A stretch of 64,000 nt of DNA, taken from Arthrobacter jinronghuae. Its GTDB lineage: Bacteria > Actinomycetota > Actinomycetes > Actinomycetales > Micrococcaceae. A program made the translations under genes and the position numbers. This document shows, one piece after another, positions 44,525 through 55,407 of the stretch. The stretch covers positions 1,426,001-1,490,000 of the forward strand of contig NZ_CP104263.1 of NCBI RefSeq assembly GCF_025244825.1, read 5' to 3'. Every line of letters begins with the position of its first letter. Position 1 is the stretch's first letter. The notes below the pieces were generated by a model, which was given only the letters and a program-made list of their open reading frames with translations, did no database searches and was not told the DNA's origin.

Positions 44525-44705
44525 CAGTACCCACCCACTACAACCCGGGCCGGGTCTTGAATGAGATCTCCCGCCGCCCCACCGCAAGGCCATCTGGCTT
44601 CCCTTCCCCGGAGCCAGAAGGTACGCAGCGGTGAGGCGCGGATGGGGGTCTGGTTTAAGAACCGGCCGCAGGGCAAATAACACTACGAATGGAAGGAAGC
44701 CTCAG

Positions 44706-45704
44706 ATGAGCGAAGAGCGCCCCACCGAGGAACGGCATGTTCCGGTGCTGCGCGACCGCTGCATCAACCTCCTGGCTCCTTCCATCGAAAGCGCCGTGGC
44801 CGACCATGGCCGTGCGGTTGTCGTAGACGCCACCCTGGGAATGGGCGGGCACACCGAAGCCATGCTGCAGCGGTTCCCGCAGCTTCACGTGATCGGGATT
44901 GACCGGGACCGGCAGGCACTGGCACTGGCCGGCGAGAGGCTGGAGCCGTTTGCGGACCGGATTGACCTGGTCCATGCGGTCTACGACGAGATAGCGGATG
45001 TCGTCACGGACCTTGGATTCGAGGGAATCGACGGTGCGCTGTTCGATCTGGGCGTTTCCTCGCTGCAGCTCGATGAACGGGACCGCGGCTTCGCCTACTC
45101 GTACGATGCGCCCCTCGATATGCGGATGGACACCACCCGCGGACGTACCGCTGCAGACATCGTCAACACCTACGGTGAGGCGGAGCTGGTAGGCATTATC
45201 CGGAAATGGGGCGAGGAGAAGTTCGCAGGGCGAATCGCCTCCGCCATTGTTGCTGCACGTGCTTCGAAGCCCTTCACCACCACCGGCGAGCTTGTCGAGG
45301 CGATCCGCGGGGTTGTCCCGGCGGCGGCTGCGCGAACCGGCGGGCATCCTGCCAAGCGAACGTTCCAGGCCCTGCGCATCGAGGTGAACGAGGAACTCGA
45401 TGTCCTCGAGCGGGCCATTCCCGCATCGTTGTCGGTGCTGAATGTGGGCGGACGCGTGGTGGTGATGTCCTACCACTCGCTCGAAGACAAGATCGTCAAG
45501 GGCGTCTTCGCCGCAGGAGCGCGGTCCTCCGCGCCCAAAGGCTTCCCCGTTGAACTTGAACAGCACAAGGCTCAGCTCAAGAGGCTGACCAAGGGTACCG
45601 AGGTGCCTACGGACGAGGAAATTGCTGAGAATCCCCGTGCAGCCTCCGCAAAACTCCGTGCAGTAGAACGAATCCGCAAACCCATGGATGGGGCCAGGAA
45701 ATAA
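44706..45704 (+). CDS. rsmH: 16S rRNA (cytosine1402-N4)-methyltransferase RsmH
   Basis: Modifies C1402 of 16S rRNA in the ribosomal P site. '[13 protein letters not shown]' starts the family, SAM-binding '[15 protein letters not shown]', '[12 protein letters not shown]', '[33 protein letters not shown]' (in pieces) and '[20 protein letters not shown]' are diagnostic, as is '[14 protein letters not shown]'. Length 332 is normal. The ATG at 44706 follows AAGGAAG; the frame remains open further upstream but without family sequence. The stop shares a base with the ftsL start. Confidence 0.95.
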   Translation: MSEERPTEERHVPVLRDRCINLLAPSIESAVADHGRAVVVDATLGMGGHTEAMLQRFPQLHVIGIDRDRQALALAGERLEPFADRIDLVHAVYDEIADVVTDLGFEGIDGALFDLGVSSLQLDERDRGFAYSYDAPLDMRMDTTRGRTAADIVNTYGEAELVGIIRKWGEEKFAGRIASAIVAARASKPFTTTGELVEAIRGVVPAAAARTGGHPAKRTFQALRIEVNEELDVLERAIPASLSVLNVGGRVVVMSYHSLEDKIVKGVFAAGARSSAPKGFPVELEQHKAQLKRLTKGTEVPTDEEIAENPRAASAKLRAVERIRKPMDGARK

Positions 45705-46438
45705 TGAGTGAACGTCGGCCATCGGCCCGATTCAGCACCATGGCGTCAGGCGCCGTTGTCGGTAACACGGCGCGCGCGCTTGATTGGGATGCTGCGGCGG
45801 CCCCTGCCACCACCGTAAAGCGGCGCACCCCGCTGTCCCTGGTGCCTGCAGCCTCACGCCGCAAACGTGCCCCGTTCGCGGTCTTCTGCTTCGCTGCCCT
45901 CGTCCTCGGACTGGCCTCGGTGCTGTTGCTGAACATCTCGGTTTCCAGCGGCCAGTACGAGCTGGTGCAGCTGCAGAGCCAGAAGGCGGAACTGGCCCAG
46001 CGCAACGAAGCACTGACCCAGAAGATCGAAAACCACCAGGCACCCCAGGTCCTGGCTGCTTCCGCGGCCGATCTCGGTATGGTCTCTTCGCCCAGCTTCG
46101 GCACCATCGACCTCCAGACCCTCGCTGTCACCGGCAGCCCGGAGGCGGCCAAGGAAGGCGAGCCTGCCGAGCTGCTGATCGGGGCACCGAGTGTCCTGAC
46201 CCAGCCGATCACCCCCGCACCCTCCGTGGTTCCGGAAGAACCGCAGGAATCGGTACGGGCGCTCGTGGAGCAGGAGGAAGCCGCCGCACGCGAAGCAGCA
46301 GCAGCGGCCGCAGCCGCAGCAGCCGAAGAAGCCGCACGGACTCCGGAAGCGGATCCGGCCCAGTCTCCGGACATAGTCCCTGAAGGCGAACTGAACGGCG
46401 GAACCATCCCCGCACCCGTGCAGCGAAGCGGAAACTAA
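45704..46438 (+). CDS. ftsL: FtsL-like cell division protein
   Basis: A small bitopic membrane protein by position (between rsmH and ftsI) and form. A basic cytoplasmic tail of about 55 residues is followed by one transmembrane helix (FAVFCFAALVLGLASVLLLNISV, residues about 58-80) and a leucine/glutamine-rich coiled coil (LVQLQSQKAELAQRNEALTQKIE, to about 110). FtsL recruits and activates FtsWI in the divisome with FtsQ. The remaining 130 residues are Pro/Ala/Glu-rich, with an (A)n(E) tract at about 185-205, longer than in most FtsL proteins. The start overlaps the rsmH stop (TAATGA). Confidence 0.82.
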   Translation: MSERRPSARFSTMASGAVVGNTARALDWDAAAAPATTVKRRTPLSLVPAASRRKRAPFAVFCFAALVLGLASVLLLNISVSSGQYELVQLQSQKAELAQRNEALTQKIENHQAPQVLAASAADLGMVSSPSFGTIDLQTLAVTGSPEAAKEGEPAELLIGAPSVLTQPITPAPSVVPEEPQESVRALVEQEEAAAREAAAAAAAAAAEEAARTPEADPAQSPDIVPEGELNGGTIPAPVQRSGN

Positions 46439-46485
46439 TCCAAGCTAAGCAGTCAGCAAAATTTAGGCATGAACGAGGACACGTT

Positions 46486-48267
46486 GTGGCACAAAAATCC
46501 GGCCCGGACAACCACAGGGTGGCCATCGTAACCGGACGCCTGCGCACCGGACTGATCCTGGCCCTGGCACTACTGCTCGCGCTCGGACTTCGGCTGTTCC
46601 ACGTCCAGGCACTGGACCCCGACGGCATGGCGCAGAGCGCCGTGGATAACCGGCTCGTGACGGTAACCGTACCGGCGCTGCGCGGCAGCATCCTTGACTC
46701 CAACGGCAATTACCTGGCCCGAAGCGTTGAGCGGTTCGACATTGTCGTGGACCAGCGCCTTTCGCAGGACATCGGCGAGAAATTCAAGCGCCGTGACGCC
46801 GAGGGGAAACTCCAGGACGTTACCTTCGACCAGGCGTTTGAGGAACTTGGCGCCATCCTCGGGCAGGACCCGGAAACCCTGCGCTCAGCACTGCTGGGGG
46901 AGAAGGGCTTCAACTTCGTTGCCAAAACCGTCACCCCGGAAATCAAGGAAAAGGTCCTCGCCGTAAAGTTCCCGGGGATCTACGCGGACCGGACGACGCT
47001 GCGGACCTACCCCTCCGGATCGGTAGCCGGGTCCATTGTGGGCTTCCTCGGCACCGAAGGCGCGCAGGAAGGCCTTGAGCTGACCCAGGACGAAATCCTG
47101 GCCGGCGAGGCCGGCAGCAAGACCTACGAAATCGGCGGCGACGGTATCCGCATCCCCTACGCCACCAATGAGGATGAACCCGTCCACGACGGGGAATCGA
47201 TAAAGCTGAGCATCGACCAGGACCTGCAGTGGTTTGCCCAGCAGACCATTGCCGCACAGGTGGATGAGTACGACGCCGAGTGGGGCAACATCGTGGTTAT
47301 GGAGGCCGATACCGCCCGGGTGATCGCGCTGGCGGAATCCACCACGGTAGACCCCAACAACCCCGGCGCAACCCCGGCGGAGTCGCGGAAGGCACGTTCC
47401 GTCACGGACTTCTTCGAGCCCGGCTCCACCACCAAGGTCATCACCATGGCGGCCGCCATCGAAGAAGGCATCACCACCCCCGAAACGCGGCTGGAGATCG
47501 AACCCACCTACACCGTCGACGGCCAGACCTTCAAGGACGCCGTCCCGCACGGGACCGTCAAGATGACCGTAGCGGGTGTGCTGGCCAAGTCCATGAACAC
47601 CGGAACGGTAATGGTCGGTCAGCAGCTCACGCCGCAGCAGCGGTACGACTGGCTGCGGAAGTTCGGGATCGGCCAACCGCTGAACGTTGGACTCAACGGC
47701 GAAACCGCAGGTCTGCTGCCGGAACCCGATGCCTGGGACGGACGGCAGCAGTACACCGTGCTGTTCGGGCAGGGCCTGACGCAGACGGCGCTGCACACGG
47801 CAAGTGTCTTCCAGACCATTGCCAACGACGGCGTGCGCGTCCAGCCGAGCATCATCGACTCCGTCATCAAGGAAGACGGCACGGAGCAGCCCATCGAAAA
47901 GGAACCGGGTACGCGGGTTGTCTCCGAGGAGACCGCGGTTCAGGTCCAGCACATGATGGAAACGGTCACCAAAGACGGCTCCGGCAAGACCGGTGAGTTG
48001 AAGCAGTACCGGGTCGGTTCCAAGACGGGAACGGCTGAAGCCCCCGGGCCGAACGGCGGCTATTCAGGCTCAACCCTCTCTTATGCTGGTATTGCACCCA
48101 TGGATGATCCGAAGTACGTGGTTGTGGTGACCCTCCAGCGGCCCCAGGGCGACCTCTACTACATCATTCCGGGCCAGTCCTTCCAGAAGGTCATGGAACA
48201 GACGCTTGTCAGCAACAACGTCCCGCCTTCCACCGGTGAACCCGAGACTTACCCCATTGAGTACTAA
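46486..48267 (+). CDS. ftsI: Septal penicillin-binding protein FtsI (PBP3 class)
   Basis: Class B PBP that crosslinks septal peptidoglycan with FtsW. After a short cytoplasmic tail there is one transmembrane helix (residues about 20-40), a dimerisation/pedestal region ('PALRGSILDSNGNYLARSV', 'RTYPSGSVAGSIVGFLG') and the transpeptidase domain. The active-site motifs are S314-T-T-K, S369-M-N and K513-T-G. Length 593 fits actinobacterial FtsI. GTG 46486 has GAGGAC upstream. It is the target of beta-lactams. murE follows after 16 bases. Confidence 0.95.
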   Translation: MAQKSGPDNHRVAIVTGRLRTGLILALALLLALGLRLFHVQALDPDGMAQSAVDNRLVTVTVPALRGSILDSNGNYLARSVERFDIVVDQRLSQDIGEKFKRRDAEGKLQDVTFDQAFEELGAILGQDPETLRSALLGEKGFNFVAKTVTPEIKEKVLAVKFPGIYADRTTLRTYPSGSVAGSIVGFLGTEGAQEGLELTQDEILAGEAGSKTYEIGGDGIRIPYATNEDEPVHDGESIKLSIDQDLQWFAQQTIAAQVDEYDAEWGNIVVMEADTARVIALAESTTVDPNNPGATPAESRKARSVTDFFEPGSTTKVITMAAAIEEGITTPETRLEIEPTYTVDGQTFKDAVPHGTVKMTVAGVLAKSMNTGTVMVGQQLTPQQRYDWLRKFGIGQPLNVGLNGETAGLLPEPDAWDGRQQYTVLFGQGLTQTALHTASVFQTIANDGVRVQPSIIDSVIKEDGTEQPIEKEPGTRVVSEETAVQVQHMMETVTKDGSGKTGELKQYRVGSKTGTAEAPGPNGGYSGSTLSYAGIAPMDDPKYVVVVTLQRPQGDLYYIIPGQSFQKVMEQTLVSNNVPPSTGEPETYPIEY

Positions 48268-48283
48268 TTCCTGGAGCATTGAA

Positions 48284-49915
48284 GTGCCGATAAGTGAAAA
48301 TCCTCCCGCCGGATCCGGTCTCCGTCCCGGTGCCGTCGAGCCGGTAACCGTCCGCGCCGCCGTGCAGGCACTGCCTGCGCAGCTGCGGGACGTTGCCCCT
48401 GCCGCAGGAACGGCGGAAGCAGCCTGGGATACGGAGCTCTCGGGACTCACGATCAATTCCCGTGAGGTGCTCCCCGGCGACCTCTATGTGGGCATTGCCG
48501 GTGCCCGCCACCACGGCGCCCGCTTCGCAGGCGCAGCGGAAGCGGCCGGAGCGTCGGCGGTCCTGACGGACGAGGCGGGGCTGGCCCATCTGGCCGACCT
48601 GCACATTCCGGTCTTCGTTGCCGGTGATGTCCGCCGGCTGGTGGGGCCGCTGGCCGCCGCCGTCTTCAACAGCGTTCCTGCGGACGGCCCCCGCCCCACC
48701 CTGTTCGGCATCACGGGCACCAACGGTAAAACCACCACCTCCTACTTCGTGAACTCGCTCCTGCAGTCGCTCGGACGCACCACCGGGCTGATCGGCACCA
48801 TCGAGATCCTCGCCGGCGGGGAAGCCATTCCGAGCGTCCTGACCACGCCCGAATCACCGCAGGTGCACGGGCTGCTGGCCTTGATGCGCGAGCGGGGCCT
48901 GGACGCCGCCACCATGGAGGTCTCCTCCCACGCGATCACCTACCGCCGCGTTGACGGTGTCCGCTTCGACGTCGCCGGGTTCACCAACCTGACCCAGGAC
49001 CACCTGGACCTGCACGGGTCCATGGAGGAATACTTCGCTGCCAAGGCAGCACTGTTCCAGCCGGACCGGGCCCGCCGGGCCGTCGTCACGGTAGATGACG
49101 AATGGGGAGTCAAAATGGCAGCCCGGGCGGGGGTGCCCGTCCTGACGCTTGCGACTGACGGCACAGGCCGCGACGCCGATTGGTCCGTTACGGACATTGC
49201 GCCCCGCGGGCTCGGACACTCCTTCAGTATCCGCGGACCGGTTGGGGAGCAGCTGCGGGTCTCCACCGCCCTGCCCGGAACTTTCAACATCTCCAACGCC
49301 GCGCTGGCCACAGTGATGGTGCTGGCCTCCGGCGTTCCCGCAGAAACCGTGCAGGCGGCCCTGGACGCCCATGATCCGTTCACCGTTGAGGTGCCCGGAC
49401 GGATGCAGCTGATCGGAGAAGAGCCGGCAGCCATCGTTGACTTTGCCCACAACCCCGATGCCCTGACCCGCACCCTTGCCTCCGTGCGGCGTCCCGGCGG
49501 CGACTCGAGGGTGATCATCGTCTTCGGGGCCACCGGCGAGCGGGACCAGACCAAGCGTCCGCTGATGGGAGCCATCGCGGCCCGGCTTGCCGACGTCGTC
49601 GTCGTCACCGACGATGACCCGCACGGCGAAGACGCCGCCGCTATCCGCGCGGACGTCCTGCGCGGTGCCGAGGGTGCACGGACCGAGGAAGACCTGCCGT
49701 GCGTCCTTGAAGAAGTCGCGCCCCGTGCCGTTGCCATCGACCGTGCCGTTGAACTGGCCCGTCCGCAGGACACCGTGCTGGTGGCCGGCCGCGGCCACGA
49801 AGTGTGGCAGGAAGTCATGGGGGAGAACCTTGCCCTGGATGACCGGGTGGAACTGCGCCGGGCTTTGACAAGATACGGATTCAGTGCCCTTTCGAGCGAC
49901 GGGGTAGAGTCCTAA
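48284..49915 (+). CDS. murE: UDP-MurNAc-tripeptide ligase MurE, probable L-lysine type
   Basis: Adds the third residue of the peptidoglycan stem peptide. ATP-binding GTNGKTTTS near residue 144, 'TTPESPQVHGLL', 'MEVSSHAITYRRVDGVRFDVAGFTNLTQDHLDLHGSMEEYF' (in pieces) and 'VFGATGERDQTKRPLMG' define MurE. In the substrate motif the DAP-type D-N-P-R is replaced by D-D-P-H (VVVTDDDPHGED), lacking the arginine that holds the second carboxylate of meso-DAP; this fits L-lysine (EC 6.3.2.7), as expected for Arthrobacter with A3-alpha peptidoglycan. GTG 48284 has GGAG seven bases upstream; TTG 48257 and an ATG at 48206 inside ftsI are less likely. Length 543. Confidence 0.93.
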   Translation: MPISENPPAGSGLRPGAVEPVTVRAAVQALPAQLRDVAPAAGTAEAAWDTELSGLTINSREVLPGDLYVGIAGARHHGARFAGAAEAAGASAVLTDEAGLAHLADLHIPVFVAGDVRRLVGPLAAAVFNSVPADGPRPTLFGITGTNGKTTTSYFVNSLLQSLGRTTGLIGTIEILAGGEAIPSVLTTPESPQVHGLLALMRERGLDAATMEVSSHAITYRRVDGVRFDVAGFTNLTQDHLDLHGSMEEYFAAKAALFQPDRARRAVVTVDDEWGVKMAARAGVPVLTLATDGTGRDADWSVTDIAPRGLGHSFSIRGPVGEQLRVSTALPGTFNISNAALATVMVLASGVPAETVQAALDAHDPFTVEVPGRMQLIGEEPAAIVDFAHNPDALTRTLASVRRPGGDSRVIIVFGATGERDQTKRPLMGAIAARLADVVVVTDDDPHGEDAAAIRADVLRGAEGARTEEDLPCVLEEVAPRAVAIDRAVELARPQDTVLVAGRGHEVWQEVMGENLALDDRVELRRALTRYGFSALSSDGVES

Positions 49916-49921
49916 ATCGTC

Positions 49922-51427
49922 ATGATTGAACTTAATGCAGCCGAAATAGCGGCAATTACAGGCGGCCAGCTGATCGGCCCGGCCGCACAGACTCCGGGTC
50001 TAGTCGTGACTTCCGCCACCACGGATTCGCGCGACGCCGTACAGGGCTCGCTTTTCATTGCCAAGCCCGGCGAGAACTCGGACGGACACCTGTTCGTGGG
50101 AGCCGCTTTTGCCCGCGGCGCCATGCTGGCGCTCGTCGAGCGGCCGGTGGCCGACGACGCGGGTGCGCTTTACCCGGGCGTGATGGTCCCCGACGTCGTG
50201 CTGGCCATGGGTACCCTTGCCGCGGAAATTGTCCGCCGGCTCCGGGAGCACGGCGAACTGACCGTCATCGGCATCACGGGATCAGCCGGCAAGACCACCA
50301 CCAAGGACCTGCTGGCCGGCGTCCTGGCCGAGGCCGGTCCCACCGTCGCTCCGGTAGGTTCCTACAACGGCGAAGTCGGCCTCCCGCTGACCGTGTTCAC
50401 CGCCGGCTACGGCACCCGCTACCTCGTAATGGAAATGGGTGCCACCCGCATCGGCAACATCCGTTACCTGGCGGAGATGGTGAAGCCGGATATCGGCGTC
50501 GTCCTCTTCGTAGGTTCCGCGCACGCCGGTGAGTTCGGCGGAGTGGACAACATCGCCGTCGCCAAGGGAGAGCTCGTCGAAGCGCTGCCCGCCGGCGGCA
50601 CCGCCATCCTTAACGCGGACGACATCCGCGTCGCGGCGATGGCGAAGCGCACCCAGGCGCCCGTCCTCTACTTCACCTCCTCGCCCGAGGAAGCGCACGG
50701 TGCCAAGAACGCCGTCCGTGCCCTGGATGCACGCACCGATGCCGAGGGCAGGCCCGTCTTTACGCTGCTGCTGCCCGACGGCAGCCGCCACGAAATCCGC
50801 TCCGGGCTCATCGGCGCCCACCACACCGCGAACCTGCTGGCGGCCGCTGCCGCGGCCTACGCCGCGGGCATTCCGGGCGAGCAGATCGCCGCGGGGCTTT
50901 CCGGCCGCGCTGCAGCCAGCCGCTGGCGCATGGAGCGCACCGACCGCGCCGACGGTGTCACGGTGATCAACGATGCCTACAACGCGAACCCGGAATCCAT
51001 GCGGGCAGCCCTGCGCACCCTGGCCGAACTCGGCCGGGAACGGCGCACCTGGGCAGTCCTGGGCGAAATGCTGGAGCTTGGCGAGGATGCTGTCACCGAA
51101 CACGACGCCATCGGCCGCTACGCTGTCCGGCTCAATATTTCCAAACTCATTGTCGTGGGCACAGGTGCCCGCGCCATGCACACCGGTGCGGTCATGGAGG
51201 GCTCCTGGGGGGAGGAATCCACCTTCGTGGAGACGGTGGAGGATGCCGAACGCATCCTTGCCGAATCCCTCGCGCCCGGCGACCTTGTCCTGTTCAAATC
51301 CTCCAACGGGGCGGCCCTGCGCTTCCTCGGCGATCGGATAGCCTTGACCCCTGTACCACCGTCCGCAGCAACTGATCCGGCGAGTGCGCCGGCGCGCACC
51401 GAAGGGACCGGAGGAGAGAACCTGTGA
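49922..51427 (+). CDS. murF: UDP-MurNAc-tripeptide:D-alanyl-D-alanine ligase MurF
   Basis: Completes the UDP-MurNAc-pentapeptide by adding D-Ala-D-Ala. The N-terminal domain opens '[19 protein letters not shown]'; ATP-binding '[18 protein letters not shown]' is near residue 118; '[33 protein letters not shown]' (in pieces) and '[17 protein letters not shown]' are MurF signatures. Length 501 is normal. It starts six bases after murE and overlaps mraY by four bases (GTGA). Confidence 0.95.
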   Translation: MIELNAAEIAAITGGQLIGPAAQTPGLVVTSATTDSRDAVQGSLFIAKPGENSDGHLFVGAAFARGAMLALVERPVADDAGALYPGVMVPDVVLAMGTLAAEIVRRLREHGELTVIGITGSAGKTTTKDLLAGVLAEAGPTVAPVGSYNGEVGLPLTVFTAGYGTRYLVMEMGATRIGNIRYLAEMVKPDIGVVLFVGSAHAGEFGGVDNIAVAKGELVEALPAGGTAILNADDIRVAAMAKRTQAPVLYFTSSPEEAHGAKNAVRALDARTDAEGRPVFTLLLPDGSRHEIRSGLIGAHHTANLLAAAAAAYAAGIPGEQIAAGLSGRAAASRWRMERTDRADGVTVINDAYNANPESMRAALRTLAELGRERRTWAVLGEMLELGEDAVTEHDAIGRYAVRLNISKLIVVGTGARAMHTGAVMEGSWGEESTFVETVEDAERILAESLAPGDLVLFKSSNGAALRFLGDRIALTPVPPSAATDPASAPARTEGTGGENL

Positions 51428-52527
51428 TCTCCCTGCTTGTAGGGTCTTCGCTGGCTCTGGTCTTCGCCTTTGCCGGAACACCCCTGTTCATCCGTTTCCT
51501 GGTGCGGAAAGGGTACGGCCAGTTCGTCCGCGACGACGGCCCCACGTCCCACCACACCAAGCGCGGCACCCCCACCATGGGCGGCGCCGTCATCGTGGCC
51601 TCCGTGGTGGCCGCGTACTTCCTCACCCACCTCATCAGCGGCATGCTCGGCTTCGGGTCCTTCAGCCCGACGGCGTCCGGCCTGCTGGTCCTGCTGCTCA
51701 CCGTGGGTATGGGCATGGTCGGCTTCATTGACGACTACACCAAGATTTCCAAGCAGCGCAGCCTGGGCCTGAACGCCAAGGCAAAGATCATCCTGCAGGC
51801 AGTCGTCGGCATCACCTTTGCCGTGCTGGCCCTGCAGTTCCCCAATGAGCAGGGCAGGACGCCGGCGTCGACCGCCGTCTCCTTCATCCGGGACACGAAC
51901 TTCGACCTTGCCTTCGCCGGAACGGTGATCGGCGCGATCCTGTTCGTGATCTGGTCACTGGTCATCATCACCGGCACCACCAACGGCGTGAACCTCGCCG
52001 ACGGCCTCGACGGCCTGGCCGCCGGTGCCTCGGTACTGGTGTTCGGGGCGTACTTCCTGATCGGGATCTGGCAGTACAACCAGAGCTGCGGCCGGCCGGG
52101 CGCCGAGGGTGTCTGCTACGAGGTCCGCGACCCGATGGACCTGGCCCTGCTGGCCGGTGCCATGGCGGGTGCCCTCATCGGCTTCCTCTGGTGGAACACC
52201 TCGCCCGCGAAGATCTTCATGGGCGACACCGGCTCGCTGGCCATCGGCGGCGCCATTGCCGCGTTCGCCATCCTCTCGCGGACCGAACTGCTGCTGGTGA
52301 TCCTTGCCGGCCTGTTCGTGATCATCACCCTCTCCGTCATCATCCAGGTGGGCTACTTCAAGCTCAGCGGCGGCAAGCGCGTGTTCAAGATGGCTCCGCT
52401 GCAGCACCACTTCGAGCTCAAGGGCTGGGCCGAGGTCACCGTGGTGGTGCGGTTCTGGATCATCGCCGGCCTCTGCGTGGCCGTGGCGCTGGGCATCTTC
52501 TACGCCGAATGGGTGGTGGGACTGTGA
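51424..52527 (+). CDS. mraY: Phospho-MurNAc-pentapeptide transferase MraY
   Basis: Ten-transmembrane enzyme that transfers phospho-MurNAc-pentapeptide to undecaprenyl phosphate, forming lipid I. Family motifs are '[17 protein letters not shown]' near residue 38, '[17 protein letters not shown]' near 100, '[15 protein letters not shown]' near 187, '[12 protein letters not shown]' near 265 and '[13 protein letters not shown]' near 325, containing catalytic aspartates and the HHH-like motif. Length 367. Start overlaps murF, stop overlaps murD. Confidence 0.96.
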   Translation: MISLLVGSSLALVFAFAGTPLFIRFLVRKGYGQFVRDDGPTSHHTKRGTPTMGGAVIVASVVAAYFLTHLISGMLGFGSFSPTASGLLVLLLTVGMGMVGFIDDYTKISKQRSLGLNAKAKIILQAVVGITFAVLALQFPNEQGRTPASTAVSFIRDTNFDLAFAGTVIGAILFVIWSLVIITGTTNGVNLADGLDGLAAGASVLVFGAYFLIGIWQYNQSCGRPGAEGVCYEVRDPMDLALLAGAMAGALIGFLWWNTSPAKIFMGDTGSLAIGGAIAAFAILSRTELLLVILAGLFVIITLSVIIQVGYFKLSGGKRVFKMAPLQHHFELKGWAEVTVVVRFWIIAGLCVAVALGIFYAEWVVGL

Positions 52528-54077
52528 GTGCACCCCTTGCCGAACTGACCACGTGGGACGCCGACTGGAGCGGACTGCGCGTAGTCGTCACCGGCATCGG
52601 CCTCTCCGGCTTCTCCGCAGCGGACACCCTGATTGAACTCGGGGCCCGGGTAGTAGTGGTGGACGCCAGGGACACCGAGGAGAACCGCGCCAAGGCGGAC
52701 ACCCTTCGGATTGTCGGCGCCGCGGACATCCTGCTCGGCGCCGACGCAGTGGCCGGGCTTCCCGCGGTCGACGGCGAAGCCCCTGACCTCGTGGTGACCT
52801 CACCGGGCTTCCGGCCCACCCATCCCGTGCTGGCGGCAGCCGAGGCCGCGGACATTCCCGTCTGGGGCGACGTCGAGCTGGCCTGGCGGGTGCGTATCCG
52901 CGAAGGCCGCAAGACCGCACAGTGGCTGGCCATCACCGGGACCAACGGCAAGACGACCACCGTCTCGATGACCGAAAGCATGCTCCGGGCCGCCGGACTG
53001 CGCGCCATCGCAGCCGGCAACGTCGGGACTCCCATCCTGGATGCGATCCGGGATCCGGAAGGCTATGACGCCATTGCCGTGGAACTCTCCAGCTTCCAGC
53101 TGCACTGGACACACTCCATTTCCCCGCTGGCCAGCGTGTGCCTGAACATCGCCGAAGACCACGTGGACTGGCACGGCTCCTATGAGGCCTACCTGGCCGA
53201 CAAGGCGAAGATCTACGAAAACACGCAGGTCGCCTGCATCTACAACGCCGAGCAGTACGAGACCGAGCGCATGGTCGAGGAAGCCGACGTGGTGGAAGGC
53301 TGCCGCGCAGTAGGCTTCACCACCGGCGTGCCGGCCGTGAGCATGGTCGGAGTGGTCGAAGGACTGCTGGTGGACCGGGCCTTCATTGAACAGCGCAAGG
53401 ACTCCGCCGCGGAGCTTGCAGCCATGACCGACCTGGGCGAGTATGCGCCCCGGCATATGGTGGCCAACGCCCTGGCCGCTGCTGCGCTGGTGCGTGCCCT
53501 CGGCGTCGAACCGGCGGCGGTCCGGGACGGACTGCGGGCCTATGCGCCGGGAGACCACCGGATCCAGCCCGTGGCCCGCCTCAACGACATCCTTTGGATC
53601 AATGACTCCAAGGCGACCAACCCGCATGCGGCGTCGGCATCGCTGGCTGCCTTCTCCAGCGTTGTCTGGATTGCCGGCGGCCTGTCCAAGGGGGTCAGCT
53701 ACAACGACCTGGTTGCTGAGCACCGGGGCCGGCTCAAGGCCGTGGTGCTGATCGGAGCGGACACCGCCGATCTGCAGGCAGCCCTGGCACAACACGCACC
53801 CGATGTACCGGTCATCCACGCCCTTGTGGAGCAGACTGGGGAACGGCAGCTGACGGCGGCACCGGTCACCAGTGCCGAAGAGATCATGGGCAGGGCAGTC
53901 GCCGCAGCGGCCGCCGTGGCCGAAGCAGGAGACACAGTGCTGATGGCGCCGGCAGCAGCTTCCATGGACCAGTTCACTTCCTATGCCCACCGCGGCGAGG
54001 CTTTCATCGAAGCCGTCGCAGGATATATGAGCGAACAGCAGGCACCGGGACAGGCACAGACTCCGAAGGAGCCCTAG
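52524..54077 (+). CDS. murD: UDP-MurNAc-L-alanine:D-glutamate ligase MurD
   Basis: Adds D-glutamate to UDP-MurNAc-L-Ala. The Rossmann-like N-terminal domain reads '[22 protein letters not shown]' (split around residue 25-45); ATP-binding '[15 protein letters not shown]' is near residue 137; '[16 protein letters not shown]', '[16 protein letters not shown]', '[28 protein letters not shown]' (in pieces) and '[20 protein letters not shown]' are family marks. Length 517 is slightly long. The GTG at 52524 overlaps the mraY stop (GTGA), supporting it over upstream frame positions. Confidence 0.95.
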   Translation: MSAPLAELTTWDADWSGLRVVVTGIGLSGFSAADTLIELGARVVVVDARDTEENRAKADTLRIVGAADILLGADAVAGLPAVDGEAPDLVVTSPGFRPTHPVLAAAEAADIPVWGDVELAWRVRIREGRKTAQWLAITGTNGKTTTVSMTESMLRAAGLRAIAAGNVGTPILDAIRDPEGYDAIAVELSSFQLHWTHSISPLASVCLNIAEDHVDWHGSYEAYLADKAKIYENTQVACIYNAEQYETERMVEEADVVEGCRAVGFTTGVPAVSMVGVVEGLLVDRAFIEQRKDSAAELAAMTDLGEYAPRHMVANALAAAALVRALGVEPAAVRDGLRAYAPGDHRIQPVARLNDILWINDSKATNPHAASASLAAFSSVVWIAGGLSKGVSYNDLVAEHRGRLKAVVLIGADTADLQAALAQHAPDVPVIHALVEQTGERQLTAAPVTSAEEIMGRAVAAAAAVAEAGDTVLMAPAAASMDQFTSYAHRGEAFIEAVAGYMSEQQAPGQAQTPKEP

Positions 54078-54078
54078 A

Positions 54079-55407
54079 TTGGTCACCACGCCCACCGGCA
54101 GCAAACGCAAACCGGTCCTGCGCCGGAACCCTGCGGCCACAGCCACTAACGGTACGGGCGCGGTGACAGCGAAAACCGGCCCCGCAACGGAAAAGCCCGC
54201 TCGGAAGACGGCAGCCGCAAAACCGGCCAAACCGCCGTCGCTCATTGAACGCTTCCTGGTCTTCCTGGAGGGCAGCGGACGGAGCGCCACCGGCTCCAGC
54301 TACTACACGATCCTCGGCGCCACCCTGGCTTTGACCGCCATCGGCCTGATGATGGTCCTTTCGGCGTCCTCGGTGGAATCCATTGCCGCCGCGGCCGGCA
54401 GCGATGCGGGAGCGGCTACGACCTTCGATCTGTTCCTGAAGCAGTCCATGTTCGCTGCGGCCGGTGTTGTGGCCATGCTGGGGCTCTCGCGGCTCGGTCC
54501 GCCGCACTACCGGTTCCTCTCGTGGTTCCTGTACGGCGTTGCCGTCATCCTGCTCATCCTGGTGCTGGTGATCGGCAAGGAAGTCAACGGCAACAAGAAC
54601 TGGATTGAAATCGGGCCCATCACGGGACAGCCCTCCGAAGCCGCGAAGCTGGCCATGGCCATCTGGTTCGCGGCGGTCCTGTCCCGGAAGGGGCGGCTGA
54701 TCAACGAATGGAAACACGCCCTTATTCCGGTGGTCCCCGGCGGCGGGATCCTGATTGTCCTGGTCATGCTCGGAAGCGACCTCGGCACCGTGATCGTGAT
54801 GGGCATGATCATGGTTGCTGCCCTGTTCTTCGCCGGAGCACCCCTGCGTTTCCTGGGCGTCCTCGCGGCCGGAGCAGCCGTGGGAGCGGTACTGATGTCC
54901 CTGGTGAGCAGCAACCGGTCCAGCCGGATCAGCGCCTGGCTCCAGCTGGACTGCAGCACCGGCCTGTGCGACCAGGCCAACGCCGGCATGTACGCACTGG
55001 CCTCCGGCGGCTGGCTGGGAGTGGGCATCGGCCAGAGCCGGCAGAAATGGAACTGGATCCCGGAAGCCCATAACGACTTCATCTTCGCCATTATCGGCGA
55101 GGAGTTCGGCCTGCTGGGAACGCTCGTCGTAGTCAGCCTCTTTGCCGTCCTCGCCATCGCCACGGTCCGGGTCACCATGCGCCACACTGACCCGTTCATC
55201 CGCATTGTCTGCGGTGCCATCCTGGTCTGGATCATCGGACAGGCTTTCGTGAACATTGCCATGGTGACCGGGTTGCTTCCCGTCATCGGCGTTCCGCTGC
55301 CGTTCATTTCCTACGGCGGCTCCTCCCTGACCTTCACGCTCGCCGCCGTCGGCGTCCTGCTTTCCTTTGCCCGCAAAATCCCCGAAAGTGAACCAACAGC
55401 TCCATGA
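54079..55407 (+). CDS. ftsW: Septal peptidoglycan polymerase FtsW
   Basis: SEDS-family glycosyltransferase that polymerises lipid II with FtsI. A basic cytoplasmic N-terminal tail of about 60 residues is followed by about ten transmembrane helices. Marks include '[11 protein letters not shown]', '[33 protein letters not shown]' (in pieces), '[12 protein letters not shown]', '[36 protein letters not shown]' (in pieces) and the SEDS end '[12 protein letters not shown]'. TTG 54079 has AAGGAG seven bases upstream. Position between murD and murG supports FtsW rather than RodA. It overlaps murG by four bases. Confidence 0.95.
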   Translation: MVTTPTGSKRKPVLRRNPAATATNGTGAVTAKTGPATEKPARKTAAAKPAKPPSLIERFLVFLEGSGRSATGSSYYTILGATLALTAIGLMMVLSASSVESIAAAAGSDAGAATTFDLFLKQSMFAAAGVVAMLGLSRLGPPHYRFLSWFLYGVAVILLILVLVIGKEVNGNKNWIEIGPITGQPSEAAKLAMAIWFAAVLSRKGRLINEWKHALIPVVPGGGILIVLVMLGSDLGTVIVMGMIMVAALFFAGAPLRFLGVLAAGAAVGAVLMSLVSSNRSSRISAWLQLDCSTGLCDQANAGMYALASGGWLGVGIGQSRQKWNWIPEAHNDFIFAIIGEEFGLLGTLVVVSLFAVLAIATVRVTMRHTDPFIRIVCGAILVWIIGQAFVNIAMVTGLLPVIGVPLPFISYGGSSLTFTLAAVGVLLSFARKIPESEPTAP

